Assembly (NCBI RefSeq): GCF_900104685.1
Contig: NZ_LT629755.1
Location: 2,852,001-2,916,000 of the forward strand
Source of the DNA: Agromyces flavus
GTDB lineage: Bacteria > Actinomycetota > Actinomycetes > Actinomycetales > Microbacteriaceae
Reading direction: 5' to 3'
Length of the DNA stretch: 64,000 nt
This document shows, piece after piece, positions 16,080-24,762 of the stretch. The position numbers were made by a program, and so were the translations under genes. The notes under the pieces were generated by a model. It saw nothing but the letters and a program-made list of their open reading frames with translations. It ran no database searches and had not been told where the DNA came from. How positions within the stretch are numbered: position 1 is the stretch's first letter; the number at the start of each line of letters is the position of its first letter.

Positions 16080-19000
16080 CTAGATGACGCCCTCGGAGAT
16101 CGTCGTCGGGTTGCCGAAGCGGTGGTTGGTGATCGACACCGCCTGCTCGTGCAGGAACGGCAGCAGCTCCACGCGGCCCGACGGGGTGACCGGGTGCGAC
16201 CACACGGCGAGGTCGGGCGTGCCGCCCGTCGCCTCGGCGAGCGCCGAGGCGGAACCGCCGACGAGGCGGACGCGACCGGTGATCTCCCCCTTGCGCGCGC
16301 GGTCGAGCCACCCGGCATCGCCCTCTCGCACCACGCGGATCTCGCGCGCGGCGAGCAGGGCGCGGACGCCCTTCGGCAGCTCGTGCGCGGTCGAGACCGA
16401 CAGCTTCGACTTGGCGAGCAGGCCGGCCGCGATGACCCGGAGGCCGTCGGCGAGCGTCGCGTCCTCGCCGACGCGGATGGTGACCGCCGTCGGGAGGTAG
16501 CGGAACAGGTTGCGCTCGACGCCGAGGCCCGAGACGTCCTTGACCGTGCCGTACTCCTCGGCCCACGCGACCTCGTCCGACAGCGCGGAGCGGCGGAGCA
16601 CCTCGAACGACTCGTAGTCGAGCGACGGCTGCGACGCCTCGATGAGCTCGGTGACGCGCTGCTCGAGGCCGCGCAGGTGCAGCGAGCGGCTCGGCTCGTC
16701 GTGCACGGGCTCCCAGTCGCCGAGGCCGAACAGGTAGTTCGGGCCGCCGGCCTTCGCGCCGGCGCCGACCGCCGAGCGCTTCCAGCCGCCGAACGGCTGG
16801 CGCTGCACGATCGCGCCCGTGATGCCGCGGTTGACGTACAGGTTGCCGGCCTCGACGTTCGCCAGCCAGGTCGCGAGCTCGTCGGAGTCGAGCGAGTGCA
16901 GGCCCGCGGTGAGGCCGTAGTCGACCGCGTTCTGGAAGCGGATGGCCTCGTCGAGGTCCTTCGCGTGCATGACGCCCAGCACCGGGCCGAAGAACTCGGT
17001 GAGGTGGAAGTACGAGCCGGGCTTCACGTTCGCGCGGATGCCGGGCGACCAGAGCCGGCCGGTCGAGTCGAGCTGCCGCGGCTCGACGAGCCACTCCTCG
17101 TCGGCGCCGAGCGTCGTGAGCGCGTGCAGCAGCTTGCCGTCGGCGGGCTCGACGATCGGTCCCATCTGGCTCGAGGGGTGCTCGGGCCAGCCCACACGCA
17201 GTGACGTCGCGGCATCCACCAGCTGGCGACGGAACCGCTCGGACTTCGCGACCGAGCCGACGAGGATCACGAGGGACGCGGCGGAGCACTTCTGGCCGGC
17301 GTGGCCGAACGCGCTCTTGACGACATCGGATGCCGCGAGGTCGAGGTCGGCCGACGGCGTCACGATGATGGCGTTCTTGCCGCTGGTCTCGGCGAGCAGC
17401 GGCAGGTCCTGGCGGAACGACCGGAACAGCTCGGCTGTCTCGTACGCTCCGGTGAGGATGACGCGGTCGACCTTCTCGTCGGAGACGAGCTTCGTACCCA
17501 GGTCACGCGAGCCGAGGTCGACGAGCGCGAGCAGGTCCTTCGGGATGCCCGCCTCCCACAGCGCCTCGACCATGATCGCGCCAGAGCGCTGCGAGAGCTT
17601 CGCGGGCTTGATGATCACGCCCGAGCCCGCGGCGAGCGCGGCGAGCACGCCGCCGGCGGGGATCGCGACCGGGAAGTTCCACGGCGGCGTCACGACGGTG
17701 AGCTTCGACGGGACGAAGCGCGCGCCCTGGACTCGGTCGAGCTCGCGGGCCCGCTCGGCGTAGTAGTGGGCGAAGTCGATCGCCTCGCTGATCTCGGGGT
17801 CCGCCTCGGCGATGGTCTTCCCGGTCTCGACGGCCATGACCTCGATGAGGCGGTCGCGGTTCGCGGCGAGCGCGAGGCCGGCGCGGTGCAGCACGGCGGC
17901 GCGCTCGTCGCCCGACAGCGCGCCCCACTCGGTGCCGCGCGCGACGACCGCCGTCATGAGCTGCTCGAGCTCGTCGACGGTCTCGATGCGGTTCGCCTTC
18001 AGGGTGTCGATTCCGAGCGTCGAGCCGGGCACGCGCTCGAGGATGCGACGGCCCCAGTCGCGGTTCGCGGCGAGCGCGGGGTCGGTGTCGGGCTCGTTGC
18101 GGAAGCCGGGCGTGACGCCGGGGCCGGTGAGGCCGGATGCCGCGGCGGCCGCGTCATCCATCAGCTCGCCGTCGAGCGCCGAGCCGCGCGTGATGCCCAG
18201 CACGACGCTGGTGAGCGATCCCTCGTGCTCCTCCCCCGGCGCGGGGGCGGCGACGGGCGAGGAGGCTCCGGCGGTGCCGGGCTCGGTCCACTCCGTGCGG
18301 CGGTTCTGCGTGCGGTTCGGGCCCGGTGCCGCGACATCCGCCCCGGACGTCTCGGCCTCGAGCGCGGCGAGCGAGCGCAGGTAGCGGTCTCGCTCGCGCT
18401 CGAACAGCGCTCGGTTCTCGGAGAGCTCGAACACTGCCGACATGAAGTTGTCCTGGCTCGCGTTCTCCTCCAGGCGGCGGATGAGGTACGCGATCGCGAC
18501 GTCGAACTCGGACGGGTTCACGACCGGCGTGTAGAGCAGGAGACGGCCGACGTCGCCGCGCACGGCCGCGGCCTGCCCCGTCGCCATGCCGAGCAGCATC
18601 TCGAACTCGACGCCGTCCTCGACGCCGCGCTCCTTGGCGGTGAGCCACGCGTGGGCGACGTCGAACAGGTTGTGGCCCGCGACGCCGAGCTTCACGGCGT
18701 CGATGCGCTCGGGCGTCATCGACCAGTGCAGGACGCGCTTGTAGTTCGTGTCGGAGTCCTGCTTGCGGTCGTACGTCGCGAGCGGCCAGTCGTGGATCGC
18801 GGCGTCGACCTGCTCCATGGCGAGGTTCGCGCCCTTCACGACGCGCACCTTGATGGGAGCGCCGCCCGCGGCACGGCGGGCCTGCGCCCAGTCGGTGAGG
18901 TCCTGGATGGCGCCGAGCGCGTCGGGCAGGTAGGTCTGCAGCACGATGCCGGCCTCGAGCTGCTGCAGCTGCGGCTGCTCGAGGACCTTCTTGAAGACCG

Positions 19001-19715
19001 CGATCGTGAGGTCGAGGTCGCGGTACTCCTCCATGTCGAGGTTGATGAACTTGGCCTTGCCCGCGGCGGCGCCCTTGGCGGCCAGCTCGTACAGCGGGGT
19101 GAGCTTCGCGACGACCTTCTCGACGGCCTCGTCGAACGACCACATCGAGAGCTGGCTGACGACGCTCGAGACCTTGATCGAGACGTAGTCGACGTCGTCG
19201 CGAGCGAGGAAGTCGTAGGTGCCCTTCAGGCGGCGGTCGGCCTCGTGCTCACCGAGCACGGCCTCGCCGAGGAGGTTGAGGTTCAGCCGGTTGCCCGACT
19301 CGCGAAGCTTCGCGATCGCGGGACCGAGCTTCGCGGGCGTGGCGTCGAGCACGAGGTGGCCGACCATGGCGCGCAGCACGCGGCGGGCGATCGGGATGAC
19401 GAGCCAGGGGAACGTCGGTGCCATCGCACCGCCGAGCCGGATCGCGGCCTTGAGCGGCGCGGGCAGGAACTTCGGCGTGAGCTTCGCGACCTCGGCGAGG
19501 TTGCGGCCGGCGACGCCGAGGTCTTCGGGTCGCATGACGCCGTCGACGAAGCCCACCGTGAACGCGAGCCCGTTCGGGTCCTTGAGCACGCCCGCGAGCC
19601 GCTGCGCCGCGGGGTCGACGGGGTGCTGGGCGCTCTCGGCGAGCCAGCGCTCGACGAGCGCGACGACGTGGTCGGTGCTCGGCACGGTCTCGGGAAGCAG
19701 TTCGGATGTGGTCAC
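16080..19715 (-). CDS. putA: Bifunctional proline dehydrogenase / glutamate-semialdehyde dehydrogenase
   Basis: 1211 residues. The N-terminal half holds the FAD-dependent proline dehydrogenase barrel (RVVKGANLAMEQ near 290, YLIRRLEENAS near 410); a Pro/Ala/Gly-rich linker follows, then the aldehyde dehydrogenase domain (TPPWNFPVAIP, KPAKLSQRSGAI, LTGAYETAELF) with catalytic Cys810 in GHAGQKCSAAS. It oxidises proline to glutamate via pyrroline-5-carboxylate at the membrane surface. The C-terminal 150 residues lack an obvious third domain. GTG at 19715 is chosen from family alignment (SELLPETV then the first helices), with GAAGGA upstream; the frame stays open to 20258. A LysR regulator is divergent, 166 bases away. 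No N-terminal DNA-binding domain, so this is not a self-repressing PutA. Confidence 0.92.
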   Translation of the reverse strand: MTTSELLPETVPSTDHVVALVERWLAESAQHPVDPAAQRLAGVLKDPNGLAFTVGFVDGVMRPEDLGVAGRNLAEVAKLTPKFLPAPLKAAIRLGGAMAPTFPWLVIPIARRVLRAMVGHLVLDATPAKLGPAIAKLRESGNRLNLNLLGEAVLGEHEADRRLKGTYDFLARDDVDYVSIKVSSVVSQLSMWSFDEAVEKVVAKLTPLYELAAKGAAAGKAKFINLDMEEYRDLDLTIAVFKKVLEQPQLQQLEAGIVLQTYLPDALGAIQDLTDWAQARRAAGGAPIKVRVVKGANLAMEQVDAAIHDWPLATYDRKQDSDTNYKRVLHWSMTPERIDAVKLGVAGHNLFDVAHAWLTAKERGVEDGVEFEMLLGMATGQAAAVRGDVGRLLLYTPVVNPSEFDVAIAYLIRRLEENASQDNFMSAVFELSENRALFERERDRYLRSLAALEAETSGADVAAPGPNRTQNRRTEWTEPGTAGASSPVAAPAPGEEHEGSLTSVVLGITRGSALDGELMDDAAAAASGLTGPGVTPGFRNEPDTDPALAANRDWGRRILERVPGSTLGIDTLKANRIETVDELEQLMTAVVARGTEWGALSGDERAAVLHRAGLALAANRDRLIEVMAVETGKTIAEADPEISEAIDFAHYYAERARELDRVQGARFVPSKLTVVTPPWNFPVAIPAGGVLAALAAGSGVIIKPAKLSQRSGAIMVEALWEAGIPKDLLALVDLGSRDLGTKLVSDEKVDRVILTGAYETAELFRSFRQDLPLLAETSGKNAIIVTPSADLDLAASDVVKSAFGHAGQKCSAASLVILVGSVAKSERFRRQLVDAATSLRVGWPEHPSSQMGPIVEPADGKLLHALTTLGADEEWLVEPRQLDSTGRLWSPGIRANVKPGSYFHLTEFFGPVLGVMHAKDLDEAIRFQNAVDYGLTAGLHSLDSDELATWLANVEAGNLYVNRGITGAIVQRQPFGGWKRSAVGAGAKAGGPNYLFGLGDWEPVHDEPSRSLHLRGLEQRVTELIEASQPSLDYESFEVLRRSALSDEVAWAEEYGTVKDVSGLGVERNLFRYLPTAVTIRVGEDATLADGLRVIAAGLLAKSKLSVSTAHELPKGVRALLAAREIRVVREGDAGWLDRARKGEITGRVRLVGGSASALAEATGGTPDLAVWSHPVTPSGRVELLPFLHEQAVSITNHRFGNPTTISEGVI

Positions 19716-19791
19716 GACGGCGTGGTCCTTCGTCTCGGAGGGCGCGCGGGGGTCATGCGCGCCCGGCACCTCCAGTGTGCGCCCAACCATC

Positions 19792-19841
19792 CATTCAGTA
19801 CAGCGAATGAATCCGATGCATACTGTTCGTGTTTCCCGAAC
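19792..19841. promoter_or_regulatory. Two inverted repeats between putA and LysR gene
   Basis: CATTC-N8-GAATG (19792-19809) and GTTCG-N7-CGAAC (19825-19841) lie in the 166-bp divergent gap. Both are short dyads of the size LysR-type regulators bind, so they are candidate sites controlling putA and the regulator itself. Confidence 0.42.
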
Positions 19842-19881
19842 ATTCTCTCGGGTTCGGATGCCGCGCGGAAGGAGGCACGCC

Positions 19882-20835
19882 ATGCTCGATGTCCGCCGAC
19901 TCCGCCTGCTCGTCGAGCTCAGCCAGCGGGGCACGCTCACCGCGGTGGCCGAGGCGCTCTCGTACAGCCCGTCATCGGTGTCGCAGCAGCTGAGCCAGCT
20001 CGAGAAGGAGGTCGGCGTGCCGCTGCTCGTGCAGGTCGGCCGGCGCGTGCAGCTCACGCCCCAGGCGCAGGTGCTCGTCGGCCACGCGCAGGCCGTGCTC
20101 GAGCGGCTCGAAGAGGCCGAGGCGGATGTCGCTCGCTCCCTCACCACGGTCGGCGGCACCGTGCGCATCGCGGTGTTCCAGTCGGCCGCGCACGCCGTCG
20201 TCCCGCAGGCGCTCACGCTCCTCGCGGCCGAGCACCCGTCGCTGCGCGTCGAGATCACCGAGCGCGAGCCCGAGCTCGCGCTCTTCGACGTCGCAGCGCG
20301 CGACTTCGACCTCGTGGTCGCCGAGCAGTATCCGGGCTACACGCGTCCGCTGCATCCCGAACTCGATCGCGTGCCGCTCGCGCGCGACGCCATCCGGCTC
20401 GCGCTGCCGCCCGCCACGGATGCCGGCGGCCGAGGAGGCGCGCAGCACCGTCGCGAGACCACGTCCTCCGGGCACACGCTCGCCGCGGCATCCGCTCGCC
20501 CCTGGGTGCTCGAGCCCGAGGGCACCGCGTCGCGCGAGTGGGCCGAGCAGCTCTGCCGTCAGGCGGGCTTCGAGCCCGACGTCCGCTTCGAGACGGCCGA
20601 CCTCATGGCGCACATCCGACTGATCCGGTCGGGCAACGCCGTCGGGCTGCTGCCCGACCTCGTGTGGGCCGGCGAGGCGCCGAGCGTGCAGCTCGTGCCC
20701 CTGCCGGGCGAACCCGAGCGCGAGGTGTTCTCGTCGACGCGGCAGGCGGCGGCGCGCCGGCCCGCGGTGGTGGCGGCACGCGACGCGCTGGCACGGGCGG
20801 CCGCGCGCAGCGGGCGGCCCGACCCGGTGACGTAG
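19882..20835 (+). CDS. LysR family transcriptional regulator
   Basis: 317 residues. The N-terminal winged helix is clear (DVRRLRLLVELSQRGTLTAVAEALSYSPSSVSQQLSQLEKEVG split over residues 3-45), followed by a type 2 periplasmic-binding effector domain. An Arg/Gly/His-rich insert near residues 180-200 is less conserved. GGAAGGAGG precedes the ATG. Divergent position next to putA suggests it activates proline catabolism and may sense proline or pyrroline-5-carboxylate; this is inference, as LysR regulators commonly control the divergent neighbour. Confidence 0.87.
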   Translation: MLDVRRLRLLVELSQRGTLTAVAEALSYSPSSVSQQLSQLEKEVGVPLLVQVGRRVQLTPQAQVLVGHAQAVLERLEEAEADVARSLTTVGGTVRIAVFQSAAHAVVPQALTLLAAEHPSLRVEITEREPELALFDVAARDFDLVVAEQYPGYTRPLHPELDRVPLARDAIRLALPPATDAGGRGGAQHRRETTSSGHTLAAASARPWVLEPEGTASREWAEQLCRQAGFEPDVRFETADLMAHIRLIRSGNAVGLLPDLVWAGEAPSVQLVPLPGEPEREVFSSTRQAAARRPAVVAARDALARAAARSGRPDPVT

Positions 20836-20889
20836 GGCGAGCGTCCGATCCGACCAGAACGGGGGCGTGACGCGAAGCGGACCCGGGTC

Positions 20890-20895
20890 TACGCT
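20890..20895 (+). promoter_or_regulatory. Putative -10 box, leaderless lipoprotein gene
   Basis: TACGCT ends 6 bases before the ATG at 20902. Confidence 0.42.
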
Positions 20896-20901
20896 TCGGG
20901 C

Positions 20902-21291
20902 ATGAGCAGACCTCACGGAATCGTGCTCGTCGGTGGCCTCGCCATCGTGTTCGCCCTCGCGGGCTGCGCCGGCGAAGAGGGCGACGTGAGCGGCGGCGAC
21001 ATCGACCCGACCGGCACGTGGGGCGACTCCTCGGGCACCGATTCGCCGTTCCTCACGCTGGAGGACGGTGGCGACCTCTCGGGCAGCGACGGCTGCAACA
21101 GCCTCAGCGGCACGTGGTCGGTCGACGAAGCAGACCAGGTCGTGTTCGAGAACGTGGCGTCGACCCAGAAGGCGTGCGAGGGCGTCGACGACTGGATGTC
21201 GCAGCTGAGCGTCGCCGAGGTCTCCGGCGACACCATGACGGTCCTGGGTACCGACGGTGCGCAGATCGGACAGCTCGAGCGCGCGGACTGA
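20902..21291 (+). CDS. META-domain lipoprotein (HslJ-like)
   Basis: 129 residues. A lipoprotein signal peptide (hydrophobic VLVGGLAIVFALAGC) ends at Cys22, so the protein is probably lipid-anchored outside the membrane. The remainder resembles a META/HslJ domain: GTWGDSS near the start, FLTLEDGGDLSGSDGCNSLSG, then the VFENVASTQKAC segment with two Cys positioned for a disulfide. META proteins are linked to stress or antibiotic tolerance in some bacteria, but the role here is unknown. It converges with the VOC gene, 3 bases apart. Confidence 0.8.
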   Translation: MSRPHGIVLVGGLAIVFALAGCAGEEGDVSGGDIDPTGTWGDSSGTDSPFLTLEDGGDLSGSDGCNSLSGTWSVDEADQVVFENVASTQKACEGVDDWMSQLSVAEVSGDTMTVLGTDGAQIGQLERAD

Positions 21292-21294
21292 GGT

Positions 21295-21723
21295 TCAGCC
21301 CGCCTCGTGCATCCACGGCGTGTAGCTCACGCCGACGAGCAGCCCCTCGGGACTCATGAGCCGCGACGTGGTCTGTCCCCACGGCTCCTCGTGCGCCTCG
21401 ACGAGGATCTCGAGGCCCTTCGCGCGCAGTTCCTCGACCGCCGGTGCGACGGCCTCGGGCGAGGCGACGTCGAACTCGATCCACGCCTGCGGCACGGGCC
21501 GGTCGGCCGGCCACTCGGTCGTGCCGAAGGTCGCCTCGGCGGCCTGGTCGAGTGGCCAGATGGCGAACGCCTTGGCGCCCTCGACCTCCTCGGTGTGGAA
21601 GTAGCGCGGGGCGTTCTCGTGGAACGGGATGCCGAGCGCGCCCGCCCAGAAGTCGTGGGACGCCGAGTCGACGGTGCCGATCGGCCCGAATCCGGCGATG
21701 AAGGCGATGTCCATGTGCCCCAT
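21295..21723 (-). CDS. VOC (glyoxalase-fold) family protein
   Basis: 142 residues of a single vicinal-oxygen-chelate domain: FIAGFGPIGTVDSASHDFWAG at the N-terminus, the AWIEFDVASPEAV helix entry and a C-terminal SPEGLLVGVSYTPW strand. Such proteins act as dioxygenases, lyases or resistance binding proteins; no substrate can be assigned. Metal ligands are not obvious. ATG at 21723 has GAGG upstream; ATG at 21714 is an alternative that removes three residues. Confidence 0.78.
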   Translation of the reverse strand: MGHMDIAFIAGFGPIGTVDSASHDFWAGALGIPFHENAPRYFHTEEVEGAKAFAIWPLDQAAEATFGTTEWPADRPVPQAWIEFDVASPEAVAPAVEELRAKGLEILVEAHEEPWGQTTSRLMSPEGLLVGVSYTPWMHEAG

Positions 21724-21769
21724 TCGACCTCACCCCGCCGACACCGCCACCCCTGTGTCACGGTCGACG

Positions 21770-22777
21770 TCAGGGTGACGAGCCAGCCGCGGCGGCGAGG
21801 CGCGCGGACTGCGACCGCAGGAACTCGAGCAGTTCGGGCGAACCCTCGATGCGGCATCCGACGCCCTCGGGCACCCACAGCAGTGCGGCGGCGACCGCCT
21901 GCACCGACTCGCCCTCGATCGGCCACTCGGTTCCGGCGCCGTCTGCGGTCGCCACGGCGTCGCGGGCCCACCAGCCGAGCCGTTCCCGGAACTCCTCGAG
22001 CGGCAGGTCGACCACGATGCGGGCCGTCATGCCCCGGTCGCGCCAGCGCACGGCCCGCTGCACTCGCTCCAGCGCGTCCTCGTCGGAGAGCGGCCGCGGC
22101 GCGAAGCGCACGCGCGTGGGGAACACGTCGGCGATCCGGTCGAGGCGGAACGTGCGCCAGTCGTCGCGGTCGCGGTCCCAGGCAAGCAGGTACCAGCGCC
22201 GGCCGAGCGGCACGAGCCGGTGGGGCTCGATCGAGCGAGCGGATGGCACGCCCGAGGCATCCGTGTATCGCATGCGGACGCGCTCGCTGTCGCGGCAGCA
22301 CAGCGCGAGCAGCCCGAGCAGGTCGCTGTCGACGGACGGCGCGGCGCCGGCGCCCGACCCACCCAGCCCGGACCATCCCGACGGCACCGCCGGCGTCGCG
22401 ACCGCCTGCAGCGCCTCGATGCGCCGCCGAAGTGCGGGCGGCAGCACCTGCTCGATCTTCGCGAGGGCGCTGAGGGTCGTGTGCTCGGCGCCGCGCAGCC
22501 CGGCGGCCGCCTGGGATCGCAGGCCCACCGCGATCGCGACCCCCTCGTCGTCGGTGAGCAGCAGGGGCGGCAGCCCGGTGCCGGCCTCGAGCCGGTATCC
22601 GCCGGCCACACCCCGCGTCGACTCGATCGAGTAGCCGAGTTCGCGGAGCCGCTCGACGTCGCGACGGAGCGTCCGCTCGGAGACGTCGAGCCGGTCGACG
22701 AGCTCGCGCGCCGTCCAGTGGCGGTGGCTCTGCAGCAGCGAGAGCAGTTCGAGCGTGCGGGTCGTGGTCGCGGCCAT
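21770..22777 (-). CDS. WYL-domain transcriptional regulator (YafY type)
   Basis: 335 residues. An N-terminal HTH_11/DeoR-like winged helix (TLELLSLLQSHRHWTARELVDRL, then VSERTLRRDVERLRELGY) is followed by a WYL domain (VPLGRRWYLLAWDRDRDDWRTFRLDRIADV) and a C-terminal WCX extension. YafY-type proteins usually repress or activate the divergent neighbour. AGGAGG lies upstream of the ATG. A perfect 10-bp inverted repeat sits 19 bases upstream of this start and 19 bases before the divergent ABC exporter start, which strongly suggests shared control. Confidence 0.87.
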   Translation of the reverse strand: MAATTTRTLELLSLLQSHRHWTARELVDRLDVSERTLRRDVERLRELGYSIESTRGVAGGYRLEAGTGLPPLLLTDDEGVAIAVGLRSQAAAGLRGAEHTTLSALAKIEQVLPPALRRRIEALQAVATPAVPSGWSGLGGSGAGAAPSVDSDLLGLLALCCRDSERVRMRYTDASGVPSARSIEPHRLVPLGRRWYLLAWDRDRDDWRTFRLDRIADVFPTRVRFAPRPLSDEDALERVQRAVRWRDRGMTARIVVDLPLEEFRERLGWWARDAVATADGAGTEWPIEGESVQAVAAALLWVPEGVGCRIEGSPELLEFLRSQSARLAAAAGSSP

Positions 22778-22795
22778 GTGCTGATTCTCCTCCTA

Positions 22796-22818
22796 TTGCG
22801 GACAGGAACTGTCCGCAA
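22796..22818. promoter_or_regulatory. Perfect 10-bp inverted repeat, candidate WYL operator
   Basis: Arms TTGCGGACAG and CTGTCCGCAA with spacer GAA, centred at 22807 in the 60-bp gap between the WYL regulator and the ABC exporter. It is equidistant (19 bases) from both start codons. Confidence 0.75.
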
Positions 22819-22837
22819 GCGGCGAGAGGCTGGTCAC

Positions 22838-23830
22838 ATGACGAACCAGATGATCACCGCGCGGGGCCTCACCAAGACGTTCCGCGCGAAGGGACAGCCC
22901 GTCGAGGCGGTCCGCGACGTCGACCTCGCCGTCGAGGCGGGCGAGCTCGTGGCGTTCCTCGGCCCGAACGGCGCCGGCAAGTCGACCACCCTGCGCATGC
23001 TCACCACCTTGCTGCCGCCCACGGCCGGCGAGGCGACGGTCGCGGGATGCGACATCCGCCTCGACCCGGCCGGCGTGCGGCGCCGCATCGGCTACGTCGG
23101 CCAGGGCGATTCCGGGGGCCACTCGCAGCGGGTGCGCGACGAGCTGCACGCGCAGGGCGCGTTCTACGGGCTGGGCCGACGCGAGACCCGTGTCCGCGCC
23201 GCCGAGCTCGTCGAGTCGCTCGAGCTCGGACAGGTCGCGAACCGCCAGGTGCAGTCGCTCTCAGGTGGGCAGAAGCGGCGCGTCGACATCGCGCTCGGCC
23301 TCCTCCACCGGCCCGAGCTGCTGTTCCTCGACGAACCGTCCACCGGGCTCGATCCGCACAGCCGCGCGAACCTGTGGGAGCACATCATCGAGCTGCGGCG
23401 GACCACCGGCACGACGATCTTCCTCACGACGCACTACCTCGACGAGGCCGACGAACTCGCCGAGCGCGTCATGGTCATGGACCACGGACGCGTCATCGCC
23501 GACGACACCGCGCCCGCGCTCAAGCAGCAGCTCGGCGGCGACCGGGTCACGCTCGCATTCGGGTCGGCGTCGGATGCCGCTGCCGCGGCGTCGCACGTCG
23601 GCGGCGAGGTGCACGGAGCGGTCGTGACCGTCACGGCACCCGACGGCGACCGGGCGCTCCCCCGTTGGATCCGCGGGCTCGCGGCCGACGGGCTCGAGGT
23701 GACCGCGGCGACGCACCGCGCGCCCACGCTCGACGACGTGTTCCTCGCCCTGACCGGCCGGTCGTTGCGCGAGGAGGGCGCCACGCCCGGATCCGACGAG
23801 GCCGCCTCCGACGAGCCCGCCGCAGCCTGA
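22838..23830 (+). CDS. ABC exporter ATP-binding protein, DrrA type
   Basis: 330 residues. Walker A is GPNGAGKST (42-50), the signature is LSGGQKRR, Walker B is LLFLDEPSTGLDP and the H-loop is TTHYLDEADELAERV, all typical of the daunorubicin-resistance (DrrA) group. The C-terminal 90 residues hold the extension found in that group (APTLDDVFLALTGRS), then an acidic Ala-rich tail. It would energise export of a hydrophobic compound through the permease 32 bases downstream. ATG at 22838 has GAGAGG upstream. Likely regulated by the divergent WYL protein through the palindrome at 22796. Confidence 0.9.
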   Translation: MTNQMITARGLTKTFRAKGQPVEAVRDVDLAVEAGELVAFLGPNGAGKSTTLRMLTTLLPPTAGEATVAGCDIRLDPAGVRRRIGYVGQGDSGGHSQRVRDELHAQGAFYGLGRRETRVRAAELVESLELGQVANRQVQSLSGGQKRRVDIALGLLHRPELLFLDEPSTGLDPHSRANLWEHIIELRRTTGTTIFLTTHYLDEADELAERVMVMDHGRVIADDTAPALKQQLGGDRVTLAFGSASDAAAAASHVGGEVHGAVVTVTAPDGDRALPRWIRGLAADGLEVTAATHRAPTLDDVFLALTGRSLREEGATPGSDEAASDEPAAA

Positions 23831-23862
23831 CACCGATCGAACGACGAAGGAGCTGAATCCGC

Positions 23863-24690
23863 ATGAACACCCTCACCCGCACCACCACGCCGCCCTCCGC
23901 CGCGCGCGACGCGCACCGCGCGCCATCCGCTCGCCCGACCGGGTTCGTGCACGACACCGCAGCGGTCTTCGTCCGCGAGACCCGCCCGCTCGTGCGCGAC
24001 CCGTTCAGCGTCGTGTTCTCGCTCGTGCAACCGCTCGTCTTCCTCGGCCTGTTCGGGCCGCTGCTCGTCGGCGCGGCCGGCGGAGACGCGGCGTCGACGC
24101 TGCAGTGGTTCGTCCCCGGCATCCTCGTGATGGTGGCGCTGTTCGGCACGGCGTCGACCGGCGCGAACCTGCTGTTCGAGATGCAGACCGGATCGCACGA
24201 GCGAACGCTCGTGGCCCCGCTCTCGCGCGGCGCATTGCTCGTCGGCCGCGCGCTCAAGGACGTCGTGCCGCTCGTGATCCAGGGCACGATCGTCGTGCTG
24301 GTCGCCGTGCCATTCGGGTTCCGGCTCGACGTGCCGGGGCTCGTCGCGGGGCTGGTGGTGCTCGCGGTGTTCGGCGTCGGGCTCGGAGCGCTCAGCTACA
24401 CGCTCGCGCTCGCGTGCCGCAACCGCGACTGGATGTTCTGGATGGTGCACCAGACGCTGCTCTTCCCGCTCATGATCCTCTCGGGCATGCTGCTCCCGCT
24501 CGAGGACGGGCCCGCCTGGATGCAGGTCGCGGCGGCCGTGAACCCGCTCAGCTACCTCGTCGACGCGGAGCGCGCGCTGCTGGGCGGCGAGTTCGGCGAC
24601 CCGTCGATCGTCGGCGGCATGATCGCCGCAGCGGTCACGTGCGCGATCGGGCTCGCGCTGGGCGTCCGGGCGATGCGCCGCGCCCGCTGA
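23863..24690 (+). CDS. ABC-2 type exporter permease, DrrB type
   Basis: 275 residues with six hydrophobic segments (VFSLVQPLVFLGLFGPLL, FVPGILVMVALFG, VVPLVIQGTIVVLV, LVAGLVVLAVFGVGLG, LFPLMILSGMLLPL, GGMIAAAVTCAIGLALG). The ETRPLVRDPFSVVFSL and LSGMLLPLEDGPAWMQ segments are typical of DrrB proteins. The Thr/Ala/Pro-rich first 25 residues are unusual but probably cytosolic. It pairs with the ATPase 32 bases upstream to form an exporter. GAAGGAGC before the ATG. Substrate unknown. A hairpin follows the stop. Confidence 0.88.
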   Translation: MNTLTRTTTPPSAARDAHRAPSARPTGFVHDTAAVFVRETRPLVRDPFSVVFSLVQPLVFLGLFGPLLVGAAGGDAASTLQWFVPGILVMVALFGTASTGANLLFEMQTGSHERTLVAPLSRGALLVGRALKDVVPLVIQGTIVVLVAVPFGFRLDVPGLVAGLVVLAVFGVGLGALSYTLALACRNRDWMFWMVHQTLLFPLMILSGMLLPLEDGPAWMQVAAAVNPLSYLVDAERALLGGEFGDPSIVGGMIAAAVTCAIGLALGVRAMRRAR

Positions 24691-24710
24691 CCGCCGGCCC
24701 GAAGAGAGGG

Positions 24711-24745
24711 GCGGATGGCGCGACCGGCCGGGGCGCGCCATCCGC
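24711..24745 (+). terminator. 12-bp stem hairpin after exporter operon
   Basis: GCGGATGGCGCG pairs with CGCGCCATCCGC across an 11-base loop, 20 bases after the permease stop. No U-tract. Both arms contain the over-represented decamer CGGATGGCGC in opposite orientation. Confidence 0.55.
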
Positions 24746-24750
24746 TCGTC

Positions 24751-24756
24751 TACGCT
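24751..24756 (+). promoter_or_regulatory. Putative -10 box, leaderless flavoprotein gene
   Basis: TACGCT ends 6 bases before the ATG at 24763. Confidence 0.42.
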
Positions 24757-24762
24757 CGATGG

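Noticed and set aside
24711..24745. REP-type mobile repeat
   Set aside because: The hairpin arms contain the over-represented decamer, but no companion transposase or similar paired repeats occur at other sites in the window, so it is listed as a terminator.
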